A DNA stretch of 64,000 nt from Henriciella pelagia (GTDB taxonomy: Bacteria; Pseudomonadota; Alphaproteobacteria; Caulobacterales; Hyphomonadaceae), in assembly GCF_002088945.1 (NCBI RefSeq), contig NZ_NCSU01000011.1, forward strand, positions 795,920-859,919, written 5' to 3'. How positions within the stretch are numbered: the first letter of the stretch is position 1; every line of letters begins with the position of its first letter. The notes beneath the pieces were generated by a model. It saw nothing but the letters and a program-made list of their open reading frames with translations. It did not search any database and was not told the DNA's origin. The translations under genes and the position numbers were made by a program. Below are positions 34,379-42,683 of the stretch, in pieces.

Positions 34379-35127
34379 ATGCCCAGCCTGGTCACTTATC
34401 CCCCACATCAGGGTTTCCTCCCAGTTCCAACGCGAATGGTGGGATTGTTTGCCTGCCTGCTGTTCGCACTGATGTGGGGGATTTTTTTCCAGCTGTCGCG
34501 CATGACGTTTCGCAATCAAACGCAAGGTTCGTCGAAGGGGTCAGCGGCCCGGCCCCTTTCCCGTTCCTCTATCTTGGCGCCAAGCACATGGTCACTGGCC
34601 TGGACCATGTCTTCTTCCTGATCGGTGTCGTCTTCTTCCTGAGGAAGTTTCGCGACATCGTCACCTATGTTTCGCTGTTCACGCTCGGACATAGCCTGAC
34701 CCTGCTTGTCGGCGTCCTCGCAAATGTGTCGGTAAGCGTCTTCCTGATCGACGCATTGATCGGCCTCTCGGTGGTCTACAAGGCCTTCGAAAATCTGGGC
34801 GGGTTCAGGAAGCTTTTTGGCGGCAGTGTCGATATGCGCGCAGCCGTGTTCGGCTTCGGCCTGTTTCACGGCCTCGGCCTTGCGACGAAGCTGCATGCCC
34901 TGTCGATGGACGATAACGGCCTCCTCCTGAACCTGATCTCTTTCAATATCGGCGTGGAGATCGGCCAGGTGCTCGTCCTGCTGCTTGTCGTCTGGCTGCT
35001 GAACATCTGGCGCACTTCGCCTCGCTTCGAGACACATGCCTGGTACGCAAACATCGCTCTGATGATGGGCGGTTTCGTGCTGATCGGCCAACACCTCACT
35101 GGCTACTTCATGGAGGGCGCCGCGTGA
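34379..35127 (+). CDS. HupE/UreJ-like permease; signal peptide in another frame
   Basis: The body (from about 34500) encodes AHDVSQSNARFVEGVSGPAP and then GLDHVFFLIGVVFFL, with about six membrane helices and the histidines of HupE/UreJ_2 metal permeases. In its own frame it has no credible start. The ATG at 34379 opens frame +2 and encodes a signal peptide containing MVGLFACLLFALMWGIFF. A minus-one shift at the seven-T run 34482-34488 (T TTT TTC) joins the two as GIFFPAVAHD, a normal cleavage site. This is a real frameshift, a sequencing error or programmed slippage. The last bases overlap the next gene. Confidence 0.65.
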
Positions 35128-35672
35128 GCGATCAAACAGAAGACCGCAAACTGATCTGGCCGGTTCTCGCCAGTCTCGGCGGCGCAGCCCTCCTGCTTGT
35201 GCTTTGGATCCTGCCAGCAGAGTTCGGCATCGACCCGACCGGCTTTGGCAAGCTGACGGGCCTCACCAGTCTGGCCGCGGAAGATGAACGCGCCTTCGAG
35301 GCAGCAGACGCAAGTCCTGTAACCATCAATGAGAGCTTCGAACTCCTCGGCTTTGAGTCGCTCGAATACAAGCTCGATCTCAAGGAGCATGCCGGCGTCG
35401 TCTTCGGATGGAAGGCGTCCGCGCCACTGCATTTCGACATGCACGCCGAGCCTTCCGGCGGTGAAGAGGGCGAAGCCTATTCCTATGCGACCGGTGACGC
35501 CAGGCGGCAGGACGGAACCTACATCGCCGAATTCCAGGGCGAGCATGGCTGGTACTGGGCCAATGAGACGGCTGAACCGGTCACCGTGGAACTGACCGCC
35601 ACCGGCTTCTTCGCCGCCACGACGCTGTACCGGGATGGCAATGCCATTCGGCGATCCATGCCAAAGGAGTAA
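35124..35672 (+). CDS. Membrane-anchored periplasmic protein of unknown function
   Basis: The 182-residue protein has one N-terminal membrane anchor (LIWPVLASLGGAALLLVLWI) and a beta-rich periplasmic domain with conserved-looking HFDMHAEPSGGEEGEAYSYA and FQGEHGWYWANE. It starts at a GTG overlapping the permease stop (GTGA), so it is co-translated with it. I recall similar anchor proteins next to HupE genes and metal-efflux genes, but no function is established. His and Glu clusters could bind metal. Confidence 0.55.
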   Translation: MSDQTEDRKLIWPVLASLGGAALLLVLWILPAEFGIDPTGFGKLTGLTSLAAEDERAFEAADASPVTINESFELLGFESLEYKLDLKEHAGVVFGWKASAPLHFDMHAEPSGGEEGEAYSYATGDARRQDGTYIAEFQGEHGWYWANETAEPVTVELTATGFFAATTLYRDGNAIRRSMPKE

Positions 35673-35675
35673 GGG

Positions 35676-36245
35676 ATGAGAGACTTCTTCCTCTGGATGA
35701 ACGAGACGCCCTGGAGTGTGGCGCTTCGCGAGTCCTTCTATGTCTGGCCGATACTGGAAGCCAGTCACGTCATGACGCTCATGCTGTTCGTTGGCACGAT
35801 CATCATGGTCGATCTCAGAATGCTGGGCCTCGTCTACCGGAACGTGCCGCTGTCAGAGATGGACAGACGTATCCTGCCGCTGACGGTCGCTGGCTTTATC
35901 CTGCTCGTCATCACGGGACTGCTGCTCTTCTACGCCAAGCCGCTTGTCTATTATCACAGTCTCTTCTTCCGGCTGAAAATCCTGCTGATTGTCGCCGCAA
36001 TGATCAACATCCTCGTCTATCACTTCCGGATCCAGAAAGACATGGCGGCCTGGGACAGCGATCCCAAACCGCCCCGGAGCGCCCGGATATCGGCTGCCAT
36101 CTCCCTCTCGGCGTGGGTCTTTGTCGTGATCACCGGGCGGATGATCGCCTATGACTGGTACAATTGCGAAAAGCTTGACCCGAATGGCGTGATGAGCGCC
36201 CTCGCCGATTGTCCCCCCATCGAATTTGCAGACGTGACGGAGTAA
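35676..36245 (+). CDS. DUF6644-like membrane protein, first copy
   Basis: A 189-residue protein with five to six hydrophobic segments, including the characteristic start FYVWPILEASHVMTLMLFVG and VDLRMLGLVYRNVP. The His near residue 31 and a second His in YYHSLFF (about residue 90), both inside or at the edge of helices, could bind heme or metal. It starts three bases after the preceding gene. The next gene encodes a second member of the same family, so the pair may form a heterodimeric membrane module. Confidence 0.6.
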   Translation: MRDFFLWMNETPWSVALRESFYVWPILEASHVMTLMLFVGTIIMVDLRMLGLVYRNVPLSEMDRRILPLTVAGFILLVITGLLLFYAKPLVYYHSLFFRLKILLIVAAMINILVYHFRIQKDMAAWDSDPKPPRSARISAAISLSAWVFVVITGRMIAYDWYNCEKLDPNGVMSALADCPPIEFADVTE

Positions 36246-36250
36246 GCGCC

Positions 36251-36928
36251 ATGGCCACATGCTATTATGAAGGCGAGCCGTATGATTGCTCCTTCACCGA
36301 CAAATACTTCCTTCCGATCGCCGACAGCATTGACCAGTCCACAATCGCCATGGCCGTCAAGGATTCCATGCTTATCGTGCCCTGGGCCGGATGCTTCCAC
36401 CTGCTCTCGCTTGCGCTGCTCGGCGGCGCGATCATCATGGCGGACCTGCGCGTTATCGGCCCCGGCCTGCACTCCCAATCACCCCAGAGCCTGAACCGCA
36501 GGATGCAGCCCTTTCTGATAGCGGCGCTTGCCGTCCTGGTCCTGAGCGGCGTGATGCTGGCGCTTGGAGAAGTGATGAAGCTCTTCTACAGCCCGCCCTA
36601 CTGGGTGAAGATGGCGACCCTTGTCAGTGCGGTCCTCTTCACCTTCGGCACACGCGACAGCCTGATCAGGAATAATGGGAGGCTGACACCACTCGCCATT
36701 GTCTTCGGTCTTGTGTCTCTCCTCCTCTGGGGCTGGGTCTTCATTGCCCTGACGAGCCTGCTCGCCCGCGTCGCCTTCCTGATCATGATCGCAGGACTGG
36801 GCATTCTGGTCTGGCTTTCGGGCCGCAGCGCCGACTCCATGCCGCTCATGGCAAGGCTAGGGTCAGCCACAACCATCGCCCTTTGGATGACGACTGCTGT
36901 CGCCGGTCGCTGGATCGCCTTCTGGTAA
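36251..36928 (+). CDS. DUF6644-like membrane protein, second copy
   Basis: The 225-residue protein shares the family pattern PWAGCFHLLSLALLGGAIIM followed by ADLRVIGPGL with the preceding gene, has about six helices and a longer hydrophilic N-terminus (MATCYYEGEPYDCS). The ATG at 36251 begins five bases after the previous stop. A bidirectional terminator follows. It may carry electrons from the periplasmic cytochrome across the membrane, but this is inference only. Confidence 0.6.
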   Translation: MATCYYEGEPYDCSFTDKYFLPIADSIDQSTIAMAVKDSMLIVPWAGCFHLLSLALLGGAIIMADLRVIGPGLHSQSPQSLNRRMQPFLIAALAVLVLSGVMLALGEVMKLFYSPPYWVKMATLVSAVLFTFGTRDSLIRNNGRLTPLAIVFGLVSLLLWGWVFIALTSLLARVAFLIMIAGLGILVWLSGRSADSMPLMARLGSATTIALWMTTAVAGRWIAFW

Positions 36929-36981
36929 GCGGCAAAGGTTTCGCACTGGATTGGCGCGCAGCCGCCATCAACCAATAAAAG

Positions 36982-37007
36982 AAGCCGCCCCGGATTCGAG
37001 GCGGCTT
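36982..37007. terminator. Bidirectional terminator between convergent arms
   Basis: Perfect stem aagccgcc (36982-36989) with ggcggctt (37000-37007). The minus-strand product is followed by CTTTTATT. It separates the plus arm from the minus arm of the unknown locus. Confidence 0.85.
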
Positions 37008-37034
37008 TGATACATTCGGCTACTGGGAGCCGTC

Positions 37035-37523
37035 TTACATGTCTTCGGAGTCAGGAAGCTCTGTCGTGACCGGCCCGCGTTCGCGCGGGTCGGTGCCGTC
37101 ACGAGGCGCGCCTGTGCCGCTGGAGCCCATGAAGATCTTTTCGCCATTCGACAATGTGATGTCGCGGCCATTGGCCTTGCAGGCCGGCGCACACAGTCGG
37201 TCCTTCGACTGGTAGCCACGCACGATGATCGGCGTGCCCGGCGTCAATGACCGCTTGTTGAGGCCGGCGCGCAGAAGCGTGTTCGGCGTGCCGCCTTCGA
37301 CCATCCAGGCCGTCGTTTCTTCACTGCCTTCTTCCTCGGCCGCGAGATGGATCCAGGTGTGCGGGTTGACCCACTCCACCTTGGTGACCTCTCCGCGCAG
37401 GAGAACCGGCGCATCGGCATCGAATTCCGCAGAGAAGGCGTGGTGGGCACTGGCTGCCCCGACAATCGCGAGAGCACCAGCCGCAACACCGGCAAGGGCG
37501 TAGAGCTTGTTGTTCAGTTTCAT
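37035..37523 (-). CDS. DUF6152-like exported protein
   Basis: The 162-residue product has a signal peptide ending ASA just before the family hallmark HHAFSAEFD. The stretch VTKVEWVNPHTWIHLAAEEE matches DUF6152 proteins. A CAPAC pair lies in the second half and the C-terminus is acidic. I start at 37523, which has GGGAG five to six bases upstream. It is the last of three genes in the minus arm. The HH motif at the mature N-terminus is a likely metal site, but no role has been shown for the family. Confidence 0.7.
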   Translation of the reverse strand: MKLNNKLYALAGVAAGALAIVGAASAHHAFSAEFDADAPVLLRGEVTKVEWVNPHTWIHLAAEEEGSEETTAWMVEGGTPNTLLRAGLNKRSLTPGTPIIVRGYQSKDRLCAPACKANGRDITLSNGEKIFMGSSGTGAPRDGTDPRERGPVTTELPDSEDM

Positions 37524-37587
37524 ATCAATGTCTCCCATTGGTTCAGATGGTGTACGGCAGGGCTTGCTGACCCCACCGCCTGCCTTC

Positions 37588-38625
37588 TCACTTCGAGCCG
37601 CCGGCTGATGCCGCTTCCTGTTCTTCCCGGCGAGCGCCGGCCAGGATGCCCGGAAGCGAATAGTTCGCCTCGTGGCATGCATACTCGTAAATTGGCCCTT
37701 CCGATTTGCGGAGGATCATCTCCCCCTTCCACGTCTGGGTGAAGATTTCGGGGTCCTCGACCCAGAATTCGTAAAAGATTTCATCGCCCGATATCCGCGT
37801 AAAATGCTCTGTCACTTTCGCGTCTGGCGACATGTACAGGCGGTGCCGCGTTGCCGCGCGCAGCGAAATGTCAGGCTCGAAATTTGTCGTCTCGACAACC
37901 AGCGTATCGCCGTCCCAGTACCCCACCGAATCGCCGAGCCACTGGTCCATCACGTCCGGCCGGTGTTCCTCATTGAGGCGGATCATCCGGGTCTGGTGAT
38001 TCATCTCGACAAGGATCGCCACCTTGTCCGGCGCCTGAACGATCTGGTAGTTGTTATTGTACAGAACATTCAGCATCGGCGGACCGCCCGTTGAGCCGAA
38101 CCCGACGGTGCACCGCTCTGCGGCCGCCCGCACTTCCGGATGATCAAAGTTCTCGCGCTGCTCTGCGAGCCGATCCTCGGCCAGCTTTCGGCCGGTTTCT
38201 GTGTAGGGCAGCTTGCCATCAGCGGGATCGACAATCCATGTGGAGCGATATTCACCCCGCACCTTGGCCAGCGAAGTCCCGAAGTCCATCCAGAAACGGT
38301 TGTAGCCGCCCACACCGTCGCCGCCAGCTTCGAGCGCCGGCGCATCCGGATCAGTTGGCTGATTGTCGGCTTCCGCAGATGCCTCAACCATGCCGGCCAT
38401 AATGAGAGCCTGCTTCTCCGGCACCACGACTGCCATTCCCTCCGGCTTTTCCAGCGTCGTCAGCGATGCATTGGTCCAGATGCCCTGCATGTTCGGCGTA
38501 CCATCCGGCATGCGCGGGGGTTCATAGTCCGTCTCGGGCGGTTCTGCCATTGCAGCAGGCGCGACCATGGCGGCGGCCATAGCGGTCGCGGAAGCAGCGA
38601 GCAGTGATTTCAGGGTGAGTCTCAT
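37588..38625 (-). CDS. Exported protein of unknown function, paralogue of its upstream neighbour
   Basis: The 345-residue protein has a signal peptide (about 27 residues, ending AAMAEP) and a beta-rich body. Segments such as WLGDSVGYWDGDTLVVETTN and YEFWVEDPEIFTQTW are shared with the gene just upstream (YGYWDGDTFVIEVT, YSATIEDPDTFSEP). It ends YACHEANYSLPGILAGARRE, followed by a Glu/Ala-rich tail. The start overlaps the upstream stop as ATGA. I know such proteins beside DUF6152 genes in alphaproteobacteria but know no activity. Confidence 0.6.
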   Translation of the reverse strand: MRLTLKSLLAASATAMAAAMVAPAAMAEPPETDYEPPRMPDGTPNMQGIWTNASLTTLEKPEGMAVVVPEKQALIMAGMVEASAEADNQPTDPDAPALEAGGDGVGGYNRFWMDFGTSLAKVRGEYRSTWIVDPADGKLPYTETGRKLAEDRLAEQRENFDHPEVRAAAERCTVGFGSTGGPPMLNVLYNNNYQIVQAPDKVAILVEMNHQTRMIRLNEEHRPDVMDQWLGDSVGYWDGDTLVVETTNFEPDISLRAATRHRLYMSPDAKVTEHFTRISGDEIFYEFWVEDPEIFTQTWKGEMILRKSEGPIYEYACHEANYSLPGILAGARREEQEAASAGGSK

Positions 38626-39479
38626 TGCAGCGGCTCCTTACGCAGGTGCCCGTGGAGCTTTTCTTCCACGAATGGCACACAGTTGAAGTCCTCGATCCGG
38701 GCGTCATCGCCAATCAGACGATAGAGCGTCATCTCCAGCGTTACTGGCTCAGAGAAGGTGTCCGGATCCTCAATCGTTGCACTATACTCGATGTGGTGCT
38801 CGCCGACACGCGTGTAGCGCTCGGTGACCTTCGCCATCGCCGAATAATGGTTGCCTGCCCGGTCGAGCCAGGATGAGCCGTTTTGCGCTGTCACCTCGAT
38901 CACGAACGTGTCGCCATCCCAATAGCCATAGGATTGCCCCATCCAGCTGTCGACCGGTGCCTCGCCCGGATCGGTCAGAAACACGTTCCGGACCGTGTTG
39001 GCATATTCGTAGACGATCAGCATCTGCTCATCATTCTGGATGATCTCGAAGGGGTACGGCAGATATGTGGCACGCGGCACACCCGGCATATAACAGAGCG
39101 CTTCGGGATCCCTGTTCGCCCAGTCGGCGACGTTTTCGGCTGCCTTTTCCGCGCCCCCCGGAAGGTAGGGCAGCGTCTGGCGTCCCTTGATCACGCTCGG
39201 CCCGGGCGGCACGGCACCGACCGCCCCCAACGCAAGGACATTCTTGGCTGGAACCGGTCCGAACGGCCCGTCCCGCAGCTGGTAGGCGTGCTGGGCATCA
39301 TGGGCCTCGACATTGTCATTCGCTGTGTTCAGCACCTGCCAGACACCGGACAGGTCCCTGTAGACTTTGGCAGAGCTGTCGGCACTCGCCTGCAATGCCT
39401 GACCGTTTGCGGTCGGCTCGACGGCTGTGCACCCTGCCAGCAGGCCGGCTGCACCGACAGCCAGCACCAGATTTCGCAT
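38622..39479 (-). CDS. Lipoprotein of unknown function, paralogue of its downstream neighbour
   Basis: The 285-residue product starts with a lipoprotein signal (AAGLLAGC, Cys16). It shares the YGYWDGDTF core and the EDPDTF segment with the 345-residue protein encoded downstream, so the two form a duplicated pair, one lipid-anchored and one soluble. Its N-terminal third is different (LSGVWQVLNTANDNVEAHDA). It is the first gene of a three-gene minus arm. The promoter should lie in the gap to the truncated TetR gene. Confidence 0.6.
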   Translation of the reverse strand: MRNLVLAVGAAGLLAGCTAVEPTANGQALQASADSSAKVYRDLSGVWQVLNTANDNVEAHDAQHAYQLRDGPFGPVPAKNVLALGAVGAVPPGPSVIKGRQTLPYLPGGAEKAAENVADWANRDPEALCYMPGVPRATYLPYPFEIIQNDEQMLIVYEYANTVRNVFLTDPGEAPVDSWMGQSYGYWDGDTFVIEVTAQNGSSWLDRAGNHYSAMAKVTERYTRVGEHHIEYSATIEDPDTFSEPVTLEMTLYRLIGDDARIEDFNCVPFVEEKLHGHLRKEPLQ

Positions 39480-39656
39480 ATTTTCCTCCCTGGAGCCCCA
39501 GATACCTGCGACCGTAGATGTTTGCGTACTTGTTCACCGACGGCGCGCTTCTTCTGCTGAGAAGCTGCGCTGCGTCCAACCAGTTAGTGATACCTGACTA
39601 CAAAAATGTCAATTCATGAACTTGGCAGCGTCATGATTTCCTGATCGGACAGCGGG

Positions 39657-40049
39657 TCAGAATCTTTCAACGAGCGGATATCCGAACATCGCCTCCACCT
39701 CGTCGATCACGCAGGCGGCCTCTTTCACCAGGTCGATGTCGTCATTCTCGAAGCGTCTGATGACATAGGATGACCCGGCCATCAGCATGCCCGCCACCAG
39801 CCTTGGCTGGCTCACGCCTTCAGCGGGCATACCAAAACCCTTGGCCAGGGATTCGCAGAGGAGTGTTTCGTCGTCAGCCCGGATGGCGGCCATCTGGCCG
39901 AGAATGGACGGATTGGCGTGCCGGGTCCGGATATACCGGCGATAGCGATCATCGCCACCCTGCGTAAGGGACCGGAATGCGCGGCGAAGCCAGCTACACC
40001 AGAAGTCAAACGTGTTGCCCGTGCGCCCGGGGGCGAGACCTTCCGCCAT
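39657..40049 (-). pseudogene. TetR regulator lacking its DNA-binding domain
   Basis: The 130-residue frame matches the ligand-binding half of the intact regulator at 30739: YIRTRHANPSILGQMAAIRA against FIQTRHANPSILGELSRIRV, and QPRLVAGMLMAGSSYVIRRF against MPRLVAGMLLSGSAYVQRRY. The first 60-70 residues with the helix-turn-helix are absent. Upstream, up to the M20 gene at 40204, no frame on the minus strand encodes one, and a stop codon lies three codons before the ATG. This is a 5'-truncated remnant, or a stand-alone ligand-binding protein. Confidence 0.75.
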
Positions 40050-40203
40050 GCCTCGTCAGCACTCGAACCCAAACCCTATACTGGTGCGACAGAATTTCCT
40101 GGCCTTGCCCCCGCCCTTCCCTGCCTGGATGTCCCCCTGCCAACCGGAAACATTCCACATGTGGGGCAGTTGATGTCTCACCCCGATCGCGTAGTGTGAG
40201 GCG

Positions 40204-41421
40204 ATGGAAGACGTCGCCTTCAAGACCGGCAGCGGGGCAGCAGCCTCCGACTGGGCAGTGATACAGAAGGCCTCCGTCGATTTCCGGAGAAACCTTCATC
40301 GACGCCCCGAACTTCCCTGGCAGGAGATTGAGACAGCCGCCACCATTCGCGCCTCGCTCGACCGTCTCGGTATTCCCTGGAGAGTCTGCGCTGGCACCGG
40401 CACAGTAGCCCGGATCGCGCCGCTCGCACCGGGCCGTCATATCGGCCTGCGCGCGGACATTGACGCCCTTCCCATCCATGAGGCCAGCAGTCATGCCCAT
40501 GTCTCGACCCATGATGGCTGCATGCATGCGTGCGGGCATGATGGCCACTCCGCCGCCCTGATGTCGACCGCCGCCTGGCTGAAGGCGCATGAAGCCGCGT
40601 TGCCGGGCCCGGTCACGTTGATCTTCCAGCCCGCTGAAGAAGGCGGGCATGGGGCGAAGAAAATGATCGAAGATGGCGCGCTTGAAGGGCTCGACGCGAT
40701 CTTTGGCTGGCACAACTGGCCCGCTATTCCTTTTGGCAAGGCCGTCTGCCCGGACGGCGCCGTCATGGCCGGCAATGGCACATTCCGCATTCTTCTCAAG
40801 GGCTCTGGCGGCCATGCCAGCCAGCCGGAGAACACCCGCGACCCGGTTCTTGCCGCTGCCGCCGTCACCATGGCCCTGCAGCAGATCATATCGCGTCGCA
40901 TCACGCCGCAGAATGCCGCTGTGGTCAGCGTCACCTCCATCGACGCGCCAAGTGGTGAGACTGTCATCCCGGACAGCGCCCGTCTCGCTGGCAGTATCCG
41001 TATCGCAAATCCATCCGATCGCGCCCGCATCGACGCCATGATCACTGAAATCGCAACCGCCCAGGCCGCCGCTTATGGAGTAGAGGCCGCGATCGAACTC
41101 TTTCCGCGCTATGACGCAACGATCAACGACGCCAACGCAGCCGAAACGATGCGCGCCGCCATTGCCGCGGACCTCGGAAACGACTGGCTGCATGAAGAGC
41201 TGCCAGTCCCGATCATGGCATCGGAGGATTTCTCTTACTATCTGAAGGAGTTACCGGGCGCCTTCGCACTGATTGGCGCAGATGACGGAAACGGGCATCA
41301 TGAGCCCTGTCACAGCCCACGTTATGACTTCAATGACCGTCTCTTGCCCATTGTGACAAGAATCTACGCCCGCCTCGCCGGGGCACCCTTGCCACCCCAA
41401 TCAACGTCTCAACAGGATTGA
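40204..41421 (+). CDS. doeB2: M20 amidohydrolase, probable N-acetyl-diaminobutyrate deacetylase DoeB2
   Basis: The 405-residue enzyme is an M20 peptidase/amidohydrolase with the metal ligands in HACGHDGHSAAL (near residue 106) and PAEEGGHGAKKM (about 142), plus a dimerisation domain. In the ectoine pathway the ring opened by DoeA must be deacetylated, normally by DoeB. In this cluster an M20 enzyme takes that position, which fits the DoeB2 type. It is the first of four genes with short gaps. The promoter should lie in 40050-40203. I see no EnuR or DoeX regulator gene next to it. Confidence 0.75.
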   Translation: MEDVAFKTGSGAAASDWAVIQKASVDFRRNLHRRPELPWQEIETAATIRASLDRLGIPWRVCAGTGTVARIAPLAPGRHIGLRADIDALPIHEASSHAHVSTHDGCMHACGHDGHSAALMSTAAWLKAHEAALPGPVTLIFQPAEEGGHGAKKMIEDGALEGLDAIFGWHNWPAIPFGKAVCPDGAVMAGNGTFRILLKGSGGHASQPENTRDPVLAAAAVTMALQQIISRRITPQNAAVVSVTSIDAPSGETVIPDSARLAGSIRIANPSDRARIDAMITEIATAQAAAYGVEAAIELFPRYDATINDANAAETMRAAIAADLGNDWLHEELPVPIMASEDFSYYLKELPGAFALIGADDGNGHHEPCHSPRYDFNDRLLPIVTRIYARLAGAPLPPQSTSQQD

Positions 41422-41459
41422 GGACACAGACACACGCATTTCCACAGAAGGAGAGAGAT

Positions 41460-42683
41460 ATGGAACTATTCGAACGCTGGGAGTCCGAGGTCCGGGGCTA
41501 TAGCCGAGCCTACCCGACGGTCTTCAAAACAGCCTCGAATGCTCGGCAGGTCGACGAAGCCGGGAAGTCCTATCTCGATTTCTTTGGCGGTGCCGGCGTG
41601 CTGAATTTCGGCCACAATAATCCGAAGATGAAGGAAGCCATTATCGACTTCATACAGTCTGATGGCATTCCGCACAGCCTCGACATGGCTACGACCACCA
41701 AGCGTGAGTTCATGCAGGCCTTTGTCGACACGATCCTCAAGCCACGCGGCATGGATTACCGCATGCAGTTTACCGGCCCGACCGGCACGAACGCCGTCGA
41801 AGCTGCGCTGAAACTCGCCCGCCGCGTCACCGGACGTCGCCGCGTCATCGCCTTCACAAACGGCTTTCACGGCATGACGGTTGGTGCGCTGGCCGCTACC
41901 GCAAATGCATATTACCGAAACGCAGCGGGCATTCCGCTCCATTATGTCGAGCGCCTGCCCTTCATGCACCCGCTGGATGGCATGGACGAGACCTATGCTG
42001 ATCCTTCGGCGGGATATGAGCCTCCAGCCGCCATCCTCGTTGAGGTGATCCAGGCCGAAGGCGGCGTAAATGTCGCCACAAAGGAATGGCTGCAAGCCAT
42101 CCGCCAGTTCGCGAAGGATCGCGGCGCACTCTTCATCATTGATGACATCCAGGCCGGCTGCGGCCGCACCGGCTCCTATTTCAGCTTTGACGGCATGGAC
42201 CTCGATCCCGACATCATCACCCTGGCCAAAGGCATTGGCGGCTTCGGCACGCCCCTCGCCATGAACCTCAACAAGCCGGAACATGACAAGCACTGGTCTC
42301 CCGGCGAACACACCGGCACCTTCCGCGGCCAGGGCATCTCCTTCGTCGCCGGCAAGGTCGCCATGGATTATTTCAAGGATGACAGCTTCATGGCCGAGGT
42401 CCGCCGCAAGGGCGAGGTCATGGCGTCACGGCTGCAGAAGATGGCACAGCCCGGCATGGAAGTGCGCGGCCGCGGCATGATGCAGGGCATCGACACAAAG
42501 GATGGCACTCTCGCCAAGAAGATTGTCGCCGAATGCTTCCGCACAGGCCTGCTTCTTGGCGGCTGCGGTTCGGAAGGCCGCGTGATCAAGCTGATACCGC
42601 CACTGACCATCGAGGATGCTGACCTCAATGAAGGGCTCGACCTGCTCGAGAAGGCAATGAATGCCGTTCTGGTGCCAGCATGA
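41460..42683 (+). CDS. EctB-like diaminobutyrate/2-oxoglutarate transaminase
   Basis: The 407-residue class III PLP aminotransferase begins MELFERWESEVRGYSRAYPT, close to EctB, and has the PLP lysine in ITLAKGIGGFGTPLA (near residue 260). EctB makes diaminobutyrate for ectoine synthesis. Here no ectA or ectC gene is nearby, so the enzyme probably runs in reverse to give aspartate semialdehyde, the role of DoeD. The start follows AAGGAGAGAG. The next gene overlaps the stop by four bases. Confidence 0.78.
   Translation: MELFERWESEVRGYSRAYPTVFKTASNARQVDEAGKSYLDFFGGAGVLNFGHNNPKMKEAIIDFIQSDGIPHSLDMATTTKREFMQAFVDTILKPRGMDYRMQFTGPTGTNAVEAALKLARRVTGRRRVIAFTNGFHGMTVGALAATANAYYRNAAGIPLHYVERLPFMHPLDGMDETYADPSAGYEPPAAILVEVIQAEGGVNVATKEWLQAIRQFAKDRGALFIIDDIQAGCGRTGSYFSFDGMDLDPDIITLAKGIGGFGTPLAMNLNKPEHDKHWSPGEHTGTFRGQGISFVAGKVAMDYFKDDSFMAEVRRKGEVMASRLQKMAQPGMEVRGRGMMQGIDTKDGTLAKKIVAECFRTGLLLGGCGSEGRVIKLIPPLTIEDADLNEGLDLLEKAMNAVLVPA

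Noticed and set aside
39480..39656. TAGT-N-ACTA half-sites upstream of the minus arm, possibly the same operator as at 31825
   Set aside because: Spacing and core differ from TGTAG-ATAA-CTACA, so a shared regulator site cannot be supported from two sites.
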